In this document: positions 21,578 through 35,802 of the stretch, in pieces
Numbering within the stretch: the stretch's first letter is position 1
Layout: the number at the start of each line of letters is the position of its first letter
Made by a program: the position numbers and the translations under genes
The notes under the pieces: generated by a model
What the model was told of the DNA's origin: nothing
Databases searched by the model: none
What the model saw: only the letters and a program-made list of their open reading frames with translations
From: Plasmodium malariae
Taxonomy: Eukaryota; Apicomplexa; Aconoidasida; Haemosporida; Plasmodiidae
DNA: 64,000 nucleotides
Assembly (NCBI RefSeq): GCF_900090045.1
Contig: NC_041775.1
Coordinates: 310,001-374,000 of the forward strand
Direction of reading: 5' to 3'

Positions 21578-24500
21578 CATATTTACGTATGTACACGTCA
21601 ATATTTTACAAATACACATCCTCTTAACACGCATTTGTTTATATTGCTTTATTTTATTGTTATATATTTTTGTCTTTTTTCCTGTTCATTGCATTACCGC
21701 TTGATAGTGATGTAATTTGGACATGTTCACATACTCGGAATTATTCATTGCGAGATACCAAAATAAGGGATGTAAATTAATGTTGACATTTCTGTTATCT
21801 GTTAAAATTTTGGCACATAGTTGACCCAACAACTTGAAATATTTAAATAATCTATTTTCTAACGTATCCTGTTCTATATTATTTCCTGTTTTTTTTTTAT
21901 TCTTTTCATTTAATTTTTTACTTATACTTTCATTGGCCTTTTTTTTATTAACACATTCGTTCATTTTTTTGTTAGTCGTTGTACTTTCAATTTTTTCAAT
22001 ACTTTCATTTTCTGGCTTATCTCGTATTTCTTGTACAGGTGTTTTATTTTCTATTTCATTAAAAAGAGAATTAATTATATTTTGTGTTACTGTTTGGGTT
22101 AACTTTACCTGATTATTTACAGTATTCATTTTTTTTTGCTGTTCACTTTTTTTTTTTATCTGCATATTGTTATCCTCCTTCAAAAAATGATCCTCAAAAT
22201 CTTTTGTAAATAATTTATATTGTTTCATTTGTACAACTTTATTTTCTTTATCATATGTTTCTTTTTTCTCGTAATCATCTGCTATATCAACATTCAGTTC
22301 ATTTTCTTCCTCTATTTCCTCACCTTTATTATGCGTAATTTTTTCCCCTTCATTTTTTATTATTTTTTGACCTTTGTCTTTTTTCGATTTCTCGATTTTA
22401 GTTTTCTTCACTACATCCACATTTTTTCCTTTGGTACTACTTGTATTCTTATCTAATAATTTGCAACATTGTTTTCCATTTATCTCATCTTTCACAATTG
22501 TGTTATTTTTATTTTTTGCCTTGTTCGATGTATCAACAATGGCTTCAGTAGACTTTTCTACTGATGCGTTATTTGAAGAATTATGTATTGAAAAATCTTT
22601 AATTTCGCTAAATTTTGATGACGTATTTTTATTATTATTACCTCCTGCTACTTTTTCATTTTTCTTTTTTTTCACTGTGTTTTTCTTTTTTTGTTCATTC
22701 TCTGTTCCTTCCATCGATTCCAATTGATTTTCTTCTTCACCTTCGTCTGCATAATCTGCATCAAAGTCTTCCCCTTCCTCGTAATCCTCGTCGTCTTCTT
22801 CACACTCCTCATAGTCATCATCATCTTCATCACTATCTATATTACTCTCCTCGTCATATTCACCACCATCATTTTCTTCTTCTTCGTTTTCTTCTTCGTT
22901 TTCTTCTTCCTCTTCTTCTTCCTCTTCTTCTACATTCATCTCCCCCTCCTTGCTCTCCTTTCTCGTTGCTCTTTCCTTGGTACTACTTTTTCTATCAGTT
23001 GATGTACTCTTTTTTTTATTTTCTTCTGCGCATGTTTCATCCTGTCCTGCATAGCTTCTGATTCTTTTTTTTTTATTTTTTTCTGAATTTACGTATTCCT
23101 CTTCACCCAAATTTACCTTCTCTTCCTTTATGTCAAAAGTGCCGCTTTTTTTGTATGACAACGTATTAGTAGCTACATTCGAAGATTTCTGTGTATGTGT
23201 ATCGTCGTTATCATCCATATAATGTTCATCATAGCTGTCATCATCATTATCATCCTCATAGCTATTATCTTTATAATAATCATCATTGCTATTGTTATTA
23301 TCTTTCTTTTTTTGTTTTGTCTTTTTTATTCCTACCTTGGGTGATAATTCCTCTTTTTTATTATTTTTCTTCTCTATAGCTTTTTCTTGATCCTTCCCTT
23401 TTTTCTTTTTTTTCCTGTTACTGTTACTGTTGATATGTTCACTGGCATCTGCGTTCATCGTACTTTTTTTCTTACTATTGCTACCTCCATTGTTTTTACC
23501 TCCACTGTTTTTACCACCACTGCTGTTATTCCCATTGTTGTTACTTCCAACATTGATTGTGTTATTATCGCCCTTTTTGCTGTTTTTCCTAACATTCTCA
23601 ATATGCTTCTTACTCTTTTTACTTCCGATTTTAGTATCTAAGAATTCAACTTCAGACATATCATCGTACTTGCTCAAATTCTTATTAAAACTTTTACTGT
23701 CCTTTTGAAATATATTTGAATTCATAGAATAAAGGAAATGATTAATTAAATTATTAACAGAATTGTAACTGCTTGCATTTGTCCCTTCACTAATCACATT
23801 CACTCTCTTGTTTACTGATGAGGATTGATATGAACTGGAATTATATGAATTATACGAATTGTGCGAATTGTGCAAATTGTGCGAAATTAACGAATTATAC
23901 GATTTATTATTGCTATTATTATTATTCAAACCCATTAATTCCGAATTTTTGGGTTTCTTTAATAAATTGAAATCGAAATTATTCAAATCAATTTTGTAGG
24001 AGAGGGGAAATAAATAATTATCTTCAATTTTAAATAATTTAAGCTTTTCTTTTTTTAATTCCTCTATTACTTCATTATAAAATTCTAAAGATGGACCAAG
24101 ACCTGTTCCCTCCTCATTAAAAAATTCGATATCTAAATAAGACGGAGTAATATAATTCGAATTAATAAAATGTAAATGGTTAAAGATGCGAAAAGATGAG
24201 TCAATCATTTTATTTCGATGTAACTTAATTTTTGTTCTCGGTAAAGCTAAAGTTGTATTATCAGACAAAAAATTAAATAACTTTTTTTTATCACAATTAT
24301 ATGTATAATTTGCACATACAGATAATAAATGTTCTTCTGTTAAAATTCTATTACCAAAATTTACTTTTTCATTAAACTTTTCTACTAATTCTTTTATTTT
24401 CTGTTTATAATTATATAAACCTCTATAATTCCCAAAATATATTATTTCAAAAAAGAGCAATCTAATATCAATATCGATAACAAAATTGAACAGATAAAAC

Positions 24501-27500
24501 ACTTTATACACCCATGATGGTAACTTTTCACTAAATATAAATAAAGGATTGTTTAAATAGTACATTACCTTGTTATTTAAACTGTTCAGAACGAAGTGCT
24601 TCTTTTTTATGTCTTCTATTCCAACTGAAGGCATGCTTTCTTCACTCTCATTGATGTTCTCAAAAAATAAATATTTCATATTGTTTATTTCGTTCATAGT
24701 TTCTTCATTAAGCATATTGCTTGACTCATTACTTTCTCTACACATTATCATTTCTTCGTGTTTGTTATTCATGTAAAAACTAAGGAGCGACGGAATGTTA
24801 CACATTTTGAAATGTTTACACAGTAGAAATAAAAATTTATAAAATAAAAAATTGTACATATTCTCTATAAAAATATCTTTATCATCATTATTTCTCTTCC
24901 CCATATAGTAATGCATGTTTCTACTACGAGAATCTACTTTCTGTTTTATTGATTCTTGATTTTGGAAAAATTCGTCCAATGCTGCTTCTCCTGACGTATC
25001 ATTTTCTACATCGTTTTTTATATGATTTGTTCTAATCATTTCACTATACATTGGCATGTAATTATATAGCAAATAAAATTCTTTCTCATTATGGTAAATA
25101 CTGCTACTATGCCATTTCGACGAATCGCCCAGTTCTTCCGAAGTACTATCCACAGTTCTATCTGCATCATTCGCCCCTACCTCGGAATAACTACTACTAT
25201 TCTTATACTTTTTAAATAGCATTTTTTCCCTATTTCGATGCCTCTCAATATTTTCCATATCACTTCTACAACTATATTTGTTTCTACCTCCAAATTCCTT
25301 GTTCATTAGAAAACTTGCGTTATGCAAATGGGTACTGAGCATAACATCCTTGTTAATATAATGATCTTCAAGGAAAATAAGTTCTGTTACTTTCATCATT
25401 TCCATTTTTAAATAGGTTGATAAATACATAGAATCACTTTCTACATGTTTTCTTTCAGAAAGGAAGAAATTCATTTCTTTGTTTTTATATTTATCTTTTA
25501 TATAATCTATTAAATAAGATGAATTCTCATCTCCCTCCTCGGAATTATATTTCTTGTCACACCACATAATAACATCATCATCTCCATTATCCTCTTCACC
25601 ATAATGATTATAATGATCATAATGATTATCTTTACTTGAGTATAGTACAGTGCTGCTACAAACTCTTTCCTCCATTTCGTTATAATTGTTTTCTCCTTTC
25701 TGAAAATTGCTCTTAATTCCATTTTTCAACATATCAAAAAAATTCCTTTTTTTGTTTCTTTCTTCTACTTCGTCCGAGTTCCTATTTATATCAGATAGCT
25801 CATTAGAATTATACAAATGCTTTACTAAATCGAAAGATATGTTGTAATAATTATATTTCTCGTTAATAATTTTACAACACAACGGTGTATCTATGCTTGT
25901 CTTTATTTTTTTATAAGTAACCGAATCAACATAGGAACATATATCATCTTCCTTATCTTGACTTTCATATAATTTCCTCTTCTCCTCAGTATAAAAATCA
26001 ACAACAGTATTGTTATTACTACTACTAGTCCTTTTTTTTTTTGAAGTGCCAATCAAGCTACTTTTACTACTAATTAGTTCATCATTTAACAACTCTTCAT
26101 ATCGTTCATTGTTTTTTCTTTTCTTAATAATTTTGTAATTTATTCTATGAGAATTTGCACTATTACCTATGCTTCCACCAGTACTATTAATACTACTAGA
26201 ATTATTGTTCCATAAATATTTTATTTTATTTCTAACGTTGTAATAATTTGTTGGTAAACTTTCTATAACATCATTATAAACATAAAAATTCTCTATATTA
26301 TAAAAAATATTTTCTTCATTAATACAAGCAGAATTTCTGTTCATGTAATACAAATCACTTAATTTTATTAAGTACTCAGAGAGGCATGAATCCTTATGTA
26401 CATCAACACCATTAATTGATATGATAACTAAATCATCCTCTTTTGAGTAGTACTTTGGGTAAAAGTTCTTATTACTCTTATTAATATTTTTCCTTATATA
26501 GTTTTCTATCTTATTAAAAGATTCGAATATGTTAAATGATCCCTGCATATTTTTTGTTTTCTCTAACGCATTTCTTCCATAGTACAGCAAACGATGTGTG
26601 ATATCCTTGGTATATAAATTTCGATCCAATTGAAGATTTTTCTGACTTCTCTGCAATCTATTACTGCTGCTATTAATGTTAATGTTAACATTACTTCCTC
26701 CGCTAATACTAATATTCCTACCTCCACTTGAAACATTATCGGTTAACGATTTTTTATAACCTGCATTGTTCGTTTTAGAACTCATGGAGAATTCCTCCAC
26801 GTAATTGCTAGTTCTGTCATTTTTTAAAAAATTTCCTTCTCTTCTACTTTGTGCCTTAACTCTTTCTTCTCCCTCTTCATTCATATCAGTTTTCAATTTT
26901 TCTAAATGCATAGAAATAGGTATTCCTTTGTTCAACGAATTAAAGATAGAAATATTATCAATATATAATCCGTTTCTTCTTAAATGCATAGGAAAATGAC
27001 AGTTATAGTTATTATACATGCTTTTATTTTTTTTCCTATCAACTGTTAGGTTATTATTATTATCGTTAAATATGTATTCGTAAAAAGAATCCTTCGGTAT
27101 ATAGTCCAAATATTTATAATTATTTGTACTAAAATAATCATATAAATTATATTCTTTTTTGTTATCAGTAAATTTATTTCCTTTTATTTTTTCTCTACTC
27201 ATTTGTGCGTTAAACATAGAGTTATCTGTTACTATGTCAACATCTTTGTCTTTTACCTTTTCTCTTATTATTTCTACTTCTTTATCTAATTCTTTTATGA
27301 AATCTAAAACAGGTGTTCCTTTGGGTTCGCCCTTCTTCTTCTCCTTATCCTTTTCTTTCTCCCGCTCTTGTTCCTTATCCTCCTTCTTCATTTTCATCTC
27401 CTTCTGTATGTTCTTTATTATTTGTATTTTCTCATGATTCATATCCAAATCGGCACCTTTTACTTTCCTTAGTTCATTTTTGTTTCTTCCCTTCTGTTTT

Positions 27501-30500
27501 TCTATTTCATTTCCCTTTTTCAAAGTTCTATTTTTTAAAAGTTCAGTTTCTTCATTATGCACACATGAATCTACCTTATTCTCTACAATATTTTCTATAA
27601 AACAATCTTTATTATTACTTGGATCATCCTTACATTTTTTCTTTTTCTGTTTTGTGCTTTTCACTAGAGTTTCATTATTACTCCTTCTATTTCTTGAATT
27701 TAAATTGGTGAAGTTACTGTTATCAATTTTTAGGGATGGGAAATCATCGTAATTTCCTTTCCATGATATTACACTACCCCCTTTTTTACTTTGCTTCTTC
27801 TCCAAATCCTCTTCTTGTCCTTCTCCTTCTCTCAATACTCCTGCTTTTGCTGCTACTCCTCCTTCCTCACATTCCTTCTTATAAGCATTTTCTCTAAAAA
27901 AGTATATGGGCAAATTATCATACATGTTTAAACATTCCTTTGTTAGATTTATAAGTATTGAACAACTCGTAAAGGAAAGATTATTCATAATCAGATAATA
28001 ATGATATGAATCAAAAATATTTGTTACTAGTAATTTCATTGTGTTATATTTATTTTCATCAATATCTTCTATATTCCTTTGTACTAAATCATAAACCATA
28101 GAATACAGCATTTTTACACTATTTAAAAATAAACCATGCACTACTTCTTCCTTTTTCTTATTATTAACAAACAATAATGCAAATAAAAATATATATAATC
28201 TAATATTTCTATCAATACTTTTTAATAAATTCAAAACATTCTTTTTGTTCTTTTCTCTAAACAGTACATCATCCTGCACTAACAATTTCCCTCGTTTGTT
28301 TTCCTTCTCTACATTTTTCAGCTCATCACAGTAAAACAATTTTTGAAATAAAAAAAAATATAAACGCTTTGCAATGTTATATTGATAGAAGTATATAGAT
28401 GCATCTTCATTCATTTTTGATAAATTATAAAACAAATTAATTAAATAGAAATAACACAAAACCATTTGGTTATAGCACGTAACCTCATCTACAATTAGTT
28501 CACTTATAACCAGCGGTGAAACGTTATCATTTTTACATCTTTTCATATTTTCATAATTTAAAAATATAGTCATAAATTCTAATGCAACATTTTTCAATTC
28601 TCTATCTCTATTAAAAAATAGCAAGTTCCTCTCACTTATAATATTACTGCCACAATTACTACTGTTGTTGTTTGGACCACCATCTGAGCCGTTATAATAC
28701 AAGTCATAAAAATATGAAAAAATAATGTTATATATATTTTTATTACTGCAAATGAAATTACTTTTTCCCAGCATATCTATTTCCTCCTTTTTCTTTAGTA
28801 AAATTTTATTTATAATATTTTTTAAAACAGCTAAGTAGAAACAACTTCTGCTACTGTTTAGCATGTATGTATTGTTCGAAATATCATCCACTTTGTTACA
28901 TGTGCTACGATTAATAGTTTTCGGTTTATAACTGCCATGTAAGATACTAACATTGTCCATAATATTTTTGTTCACGTCGCTTGTTCCCCTATTCATTGTT
29001 TCTCTCAATAATGAGTAAGCTGGATTGTTCGAAATTAAAAATATAAAATGCTCAACTATTCTACATATAACAATTCCACTAATAACTGAGGATTCGGATA
29101 AATTATTTAAAATAATACTTCTAATAAAAGAATATATTTCTTTATAAAAAGAAAAGATATATTCTAAGCACTCTACAAATTGTGCATTATTGTAATATGT
29201 AAACGAAATTTTATACATTGATATAAAGACTGATAAAGCAATAACTATGCACAAATACTTAATATCGTAATATAACGTTTCTTCATAGATTGAATATATA
29301 TTTGGTATAATTATTCTAATCAAAGTTAGTAAATAGTGAAAATTATTTTTATAAAATATTAACTTATGTTTCTTAACATCTACAGGAAATTTATACAATA
29401 TATATCTACACATGTCGTAATTAAAAAAATTTTCACCACCTTTTTTTTCCTTATCAAAATAGGTAGATTTTTCCTCCTGTTCTTCTTTATTTACACTATC
29501 ATTTTCACTCCTCTCATTTTCTATATTTTCAAAAAACATTTTATCATTTATGTTTTTTTTCTTTTCAAATTCGTAAATTAGTAAACCATCAAAGGTACAC
29601 ATAGGAAGAAAAGAATATAAGGTAAACAAAATATAAATTATTAAAAAATTATTATTTTGAAATTTTTTATTTTGCAGAAATTCATTGAACTTATTTAAAA
29701 AGTCACTATTACAAAAATTTTCTAGTATATTATTACTGTAATGCACTAATATGGATATTATATAAAACGTTTCCATAAAAGCATATAAATTATCCTCTAT
29801 TTGACATTCAATTAATAGCTTTATTATATTGTTTCGAATGTTGATATTGTAAATACTTTCTATTTCTGCACTTAACTTTAAATACGTGCTTTCATTACTG
29901 TTTAAATGAATCATATTTTGTAACAACTTATTCGAATGGTTCGCATTATTATTTATTTTCATTTCATCTTTAAGCGCTCCTTCATCCTTATTTGCATCTC
30001 TTAAGCTGTTCCTAAATTTTGCCGAATTGGTATCATTATTACTATTACTATTACTATTACTATTATTATTATTATTATTATTACTATTAATAATATTATT
30101 TACGTTCCCATGTTTTGTATTAACTTTTTTATTTTTTTCTTTACAAAGTGAATCTTCACCGATTGAGGAAGATATATTCTCTTTCACCTTACTATCATCC
30201 ATAATATTTTTCAAAAAGGAGCTAAGAAAACTAATATTTTTATTCGAATTGATATTTTTACGTGTGCCACAACCAGAGTATTCGTCATCTAAAATATATA
30301 CGTCTTCTTCTTTTTTCACTCCCTTTTTACTACCTTTTTTGATAACACTATTATTGCTCTTATTTTCTTTTAAGTTGCTGTTCTCCTTTCTGTTGCTTCT
30401 GTTCGTCTTTTCGTAATTACAACTATCAGACGTGTTCACGTCTTTAGTTACAACCATTTTTTCTTTATCATTATTTCCTTTTTTTTTCTTTTTCGTTCTG

Positions 30501-32945
30501 TTTTGTTCTTCTTCTTGTTCTTCATCCAATTCTTCTTCTAATTCTTCTTGTTTTTCTCCTTGTTCTTCTTCCTGTTTTTCTTTCTGTTCTAATTCTTGTG
30601 CTTCTTCTTGTTCTTCAAGTTCTGCTTCTTCCTCTTTCTCCTTCTCCTCTTCCTCTCCTTTCACCTCTTCTTTTTTGGTGCCCCTTTTTGGCTTCTTCTT
30701 AATCTTCTTATTACTCGATGTATCCCTTTTTTTCTTTGATTCCTTGTTAGCGTTTTTACTACGATCCTTAATATTAGTGTATGACACATTCTCCTTATTC
30801 ATAAAATCGCAACCATGCTCTTCATCTGTTATTTCTATAATCTCCTCATCCTCACCTTGATCTACTTCTACGTTCTTTTCTTTTTCATCCTTTAATACAT
30901 AAAAGGAGGACAGCATGTCCACTCTTTCCTTCTCCTCATAAGTGCTAAGATTACTATTACCATTATTATCATTTTTTTTTTTCTTCTTTTTCCCCTTTTC
31001 CATTAACTTGCTTAAATAGGATGTTTCTTTGTGATTCTTTTTGAATATACATCTTGCATCAACATTTGATTCAGATGTTTCACGCTGTTCTTTTCTTCGT
31101 AAATTATTTTCATCTTCCAGTCGTAAGGAAATCATTTTATCAAGTAAGGATCTCCACAAGGTACATATAATATTTAATATATGTATATAATGAAAATGAA
31201 AAAAATTAACAAATATGTTACAATATGGTGTAATATACTTTGTAATATGTTTATATTTCTTTATATTATTAATCATCTGAATGATGCAAAAAAATATTTT
31301 TTTTTGAATATTAACATTGTAAAAATCTATATGCATTAACATATACTTAATACTTTTTTTTTTTAATATAAGCATAGGATCCTTTTCTACTAATTTTTCA
31401 AATATTTTTAAGATTACTTCAGCAACATCTATATATTCTATATCATTTAGTTTTTTATTTAATATATTCACACCGTCTTTATTATTAATTACATATTTTA
31501 TTGAGTTGGGGTATATATCTAAAATGGTATATATACAACATGTCGCCGTATATATAATGTTAATATATTTTACATCTATGGCACATGCATCGTTAAGAAA
31601 TATTTTTTCATTTTCTGATTCTATACTACATTCGCTTGTAATACTCGATGAGTTACTTGAGTTTTCTGAGTAGGAAAAATAATCGCTGCTTTCATCATCC
31701 TCAGAATTTATTACAATTTCCTTTTTACTAACACTATACAGTTCTTTCGGTTCCTTCATCTCACTCAGCTCTTTCGCTTCTTTAGTTTCTTTCGCTTCTT
31801 TAGTTTCTTTAGCTTCTTTAATATCTTTCAGCTCCTTCAGTTCTTTCTTTTCTACCTTTTCGTCCTTTTCCTCCTTATCTTCCTGTTCTACTTTGACTAC
31901 TTCTTCGTCCTCATTCTTCACATCCAAAATTTCGACTGACTTTTTCTTATCTTTATCATTATTGCTATTACTGCTCTTATCTATATTTTTTTTTTTTTTC
32001 TTCTTCTTCTTTTCCTCCTTACTCTCACTATAGTCTAATTCACTATCAATATCCTCATAATCTGACGTATAAACTCCAATATGCTCTTGTATTATCTTGA
32101 AAAAACTATTTAAACCACTACCAACTAAGTCATTTATTTTATCTGAATTTAATTTTTTCTCATTACCCCAACTTTTTGACGTATTCTTGTTACTACTACT
32201 ATTGTTATTATTATCATTCCTTTCATATACACTATTATAACTTATGTGTGGATTATTAATTACATGAATCAGCACATTTATATATTCTTCCAGGTGCGAA
32301 TTGCTTAATCCACCGTCTGCTGATAAATTCAGTTGTTCATAAAAATCGTTCAACGCAGCTAACTGTAAAAATAACACAAAGAATATACATTCATAATGTA
32401 TACATACGCATACACGCATATAATAACATATGTAACATAACATATAAGATATAAACAGAATAACAAAATGGATGAATCTAGTAGGAGAAATTATTAAAAA
32501 TGCAAACACAGGGGGGCTAAAAAGACTAGGCATCAATAAAACGTTACAATGTCCTATTTAATGATACAAGAAACTAGCTGCATAATATAACATTGTACAT
32601 ATGCCCACATTCTGATATACATACAGATATACTGTATATGCACAAATACACAAGTGTGTATCTTAGTATGTGTGTTAGTATGCATATTCATATATACACC
32701 CAGAAATATGATGTAACGCAAAAAATTGCGAAGAAATTTTGCAAAAGGTGTGAAGATCATTACATAAAAGAAAGTACATACGAACATAAATGTATATACA
32801 CAAAATGTCAACACGATTTTACAAAAATAAACACCAATTTATCAAAACAAAATACAAATTTTACCTTTTCCGACTCATCCCCATTTTTTATACTATTTAT
32901 GATATACGAATACTGAGAATTTTCAAAAACCAAGTATTTTTTCAT
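19581..32945 (-). CDS. UT: HECT E3 ubiquitin ligase, TRIP12/UFD4 type (eight exons)
   Basis: Transfers ubiquitin from an E2 to substrates through a catalytic cysteine. My exon model (minus strand) is 32945-32865, 32362-21698, 21357-21261, 21046-20925, 20751-20591, 20364-20230, 20042-19906 and 19606-19581. All junctions are GT/AG and all phases agree, giving 3807 residues. The first exon ends NGDESEK and joins LAALNDFYEQL, as in TRIP12 GDES..LEAL. Residues near 300-420 resemble the TRIP12 armadillo region (YIDVAEVILKIFEKL). The HECT N-lobe begins near 2735 (EEGTGLGPSLEFY), is interrupted by about 690 low-complexity residues, and resumes at RLFKYFKLLGQL. The late exons supply DLYLDFTLLGSYPPIEL, PDHGYTND and LPSVMTCTNYLK with catalytic Cys about 3774, and the C-terminus ends NFSLS. 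The length is close to my memory of P. falciparum UT (about 3,890). Confidence 0.93.
32363..32864 (-). other. Intron 1 of the HECT ligase gene
   Basis: 502-nt AT-rich intron. The donor is GTAAAA after the 27-codon first exon and the acceptor is ATTTTTACAG before TTAGCTGCG, both in phase 0. The spliced peptide reads GDESEK-LAALNDF, matching the family, which supports the junction. Confidence 0.85.
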
Positions 32946-35768
32946 TATAATTAATTAAATCACAATATTGCATACTTATATCTAATGTAGAAAAAGAATT
33001 AAAAAGGTATATATAATACTATACGTAATTCGTATAAAATGAATAATTATAAAATAATGAAAAAAAAAAAATATATACATGTATATATATAATATACTGT
33101 ATATGCCTATGCCTTGATATAGCGCTAATAAATTATATACATATATATATATATTCTTAATATCTTTTTTATTTTAAAAAAAGTAATCAAATATAATCTG
33201 AAAATGCATTATATATAATATGTGCAAATATAAAAGTAAATTCGTATATGGCGAATGTATTTATATTTATGTATATTTGCTGGGGACATGTGTATATGTA
33301 TGCATATATACATACATAAATACGTGTATATTATATATATATATAATATATGTACGTATGGGATTGTTTTTAAAAGAGCTAAAATAAGTATGTTTCATTC
33401 ATTCCAAAAATGAAAAAAAAATAAAATAGAATTTAGTAAAATAGGAAAAGTAAAATAAATTCTGTAAATAAAAAAAAAAAAAAAAAAAAAGCAGCAGAAA
33501 TTATATAATACAGTAAAATATTTTAAAATATAAAATAAAATGAAAGTATAACTGTTGCTGCTGTACGTATTTCTTTTATTATAAAAAATAATAGCTTCAT
33601 AAAAGAAAAGAGTTAATATTATATTTATTATGTCATCTTTTTTTTTTTTTTCAAGTAGTAAAATTAAACAATTATTATTATTACTTTTCTTTCACGCAGA
33701 AAAAAAAATTATATATACAAAATAAATATCAACTTCACAGTGCTTTTTTTTTTTTTTTTTTTTTTCTGATTATTATTTTTTGGCATGTTTTGTGGTGTAC
33801 AAAAACTTTAACGGGCACTTCGTATGAAGTTTAAAAAAATTAGTATGGAAAAAAAAAAAAAAAACATATATAATATACAATAAATAAATTCATACATTTG
33901 CAATAAAAATGCATAAAATAATCCGTGTAAATATGCGTGTATGTATGGTATAAATGTATCCGTATAATATATTCGCTCATATATTTGAATGTTTTATGTA
34001 CATATATATTAAGCTTGACCTAAGTAAAACTTTTAAACCCCTTTAGCTATAAGGACAACAATTTTTGTTATAAAAGAGAAAAAATAATTCTAAAATAATT
34101 CAATAATATAAGAAATATACATGAAGAAATTTACAAGGGTCCCATACGAATAAATATATATATGTACATATAACAAATATATTTTAGGTATTTATATGCG
34201 TATACATCTTACAATAAAAAGCGAATTAAATTCTCACAAAATAAAGCAACACTTAGTGTGCGAACGTTTTTGATCAATACTTAATTTTCTTTCATACATA
34301 ACAAAACATTCCATATTTTTATAAAAAATTTTCCTATTTTTTTGGGACATCCGCTTTTTTTTTTTTTTTTTTTTATTTAATATTAGATTATAAAACAAGT
34401 TATACAGTTCCTTCATTGAGCTTTTTTATTCAAATATAAATTAATTCCTCAATAATACTGTTATTTTTATTATGATATCTTATATATACATATTTATATA
34501 TATATCACCCTTAAATATAACAGAAATGCACGCGAAGTATAAAGCATATGTTATTTATCTACATGTAACGTATACATTTATGTGCGCATGGTGTTACGAA
34601 AGCAACTGCAACTAAGTTAACGTTTCGTTATTAGTAACAACGTTTTAACTACCCTTTTTTAGAATAATTCTTATATAATATTTTTTTAAGGTTTATGTGG
34701 AGAGGTATGCCAATTTTGTTTTCCTTATACCGAGCTATGACTATTTAATATTTTTGAAAAACATTGTAAAATAATCCTCTCATGTACACAGCAAAAATGT
34801 TAAACCATTTTTTCTTGCCTAGTTTAGAAAAAACATTTTAACGCACACATACACGTATATATATATATAGCTACGTAAGAAATATTAAAAACCTGGTATA
34901 TTAAGAAGTCTACAGTTGTTAAGGATACAGATAGTTACATTAAAACAAAAAAACAGGACAGTCCCCGAATCACAACTACTATATTCACAAAGGAAACTCT
35001 TAGAGAGAGCAACCGCATTGAATATATGAATATACACACAATAATACAGCAAATGAAAAATATATAAATTCCGCAGTTAATTTTTATGAAATATTAATAG
35101 TATATCTTTTGTAATAGAGAATTTTAAAAACTCGAACATCGTACAAAATGTTTGCATCATATGTATATATATATATATATATATAAGGACAAATTTCATT
35201 TACACAGACCTTTTATATGCAAAAAAAAAAAAAAAATTAAAAGGAATGTACGAATAACAAAACGCAAATACAAAAAGACAAAATTACCTTTTTCGAATTT
35301 ACCAAATTGTTTCACATTCAATTTGAACAATTGTATTATGCATTTCACAAGTAATTATGAACAGCATATAAAATAGCTGAGTTTCATAGCTGCGCTAGCA
35401 AATGAATACTGTGCATATTAACAGGCACATACGGGACACATATACGTACGCATACATAATATACACATATATGCATAATTTACACACATATACCTGTATA
35501 CATATATACATATATTATACTAAAAAGTGCGTATAACCTTGCACTCTTTAATTCATTCAGCGTTACACACATGTTATGACCAACTTCATTAAAAATTTGT
35601 TTTCATTTAACAGTAATGCTTATAAGTAATACTGTTTTTTTTTTTTTTAAGAAATATATTTGGAAAATTAACAATGTTACATTAATCAAACTGCTTGTTT
35701 TTTATATTTTTTTCCATATTTTTAGTTAACTAAATAGAATGTTCATTAGAATGTTTTATATATTTACA

Positions 35769-35802
<34 letters not shown>

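Noticed and set aside
21686..21697. Stop of the large HECT exon read as the end of the protein
   Set aside because: The frame runs 12 nt into an intron; the GTAATG donor at 21697 and six further exons complete the HECT domain.
22220..23708. Several 60-150-codon + strand frames inside the HECT gene
   Set aside because: They lie opposite Lys/Glu-rich low-complexity coding sequence and consist of Phe/Leu/Ser runs; shadows.
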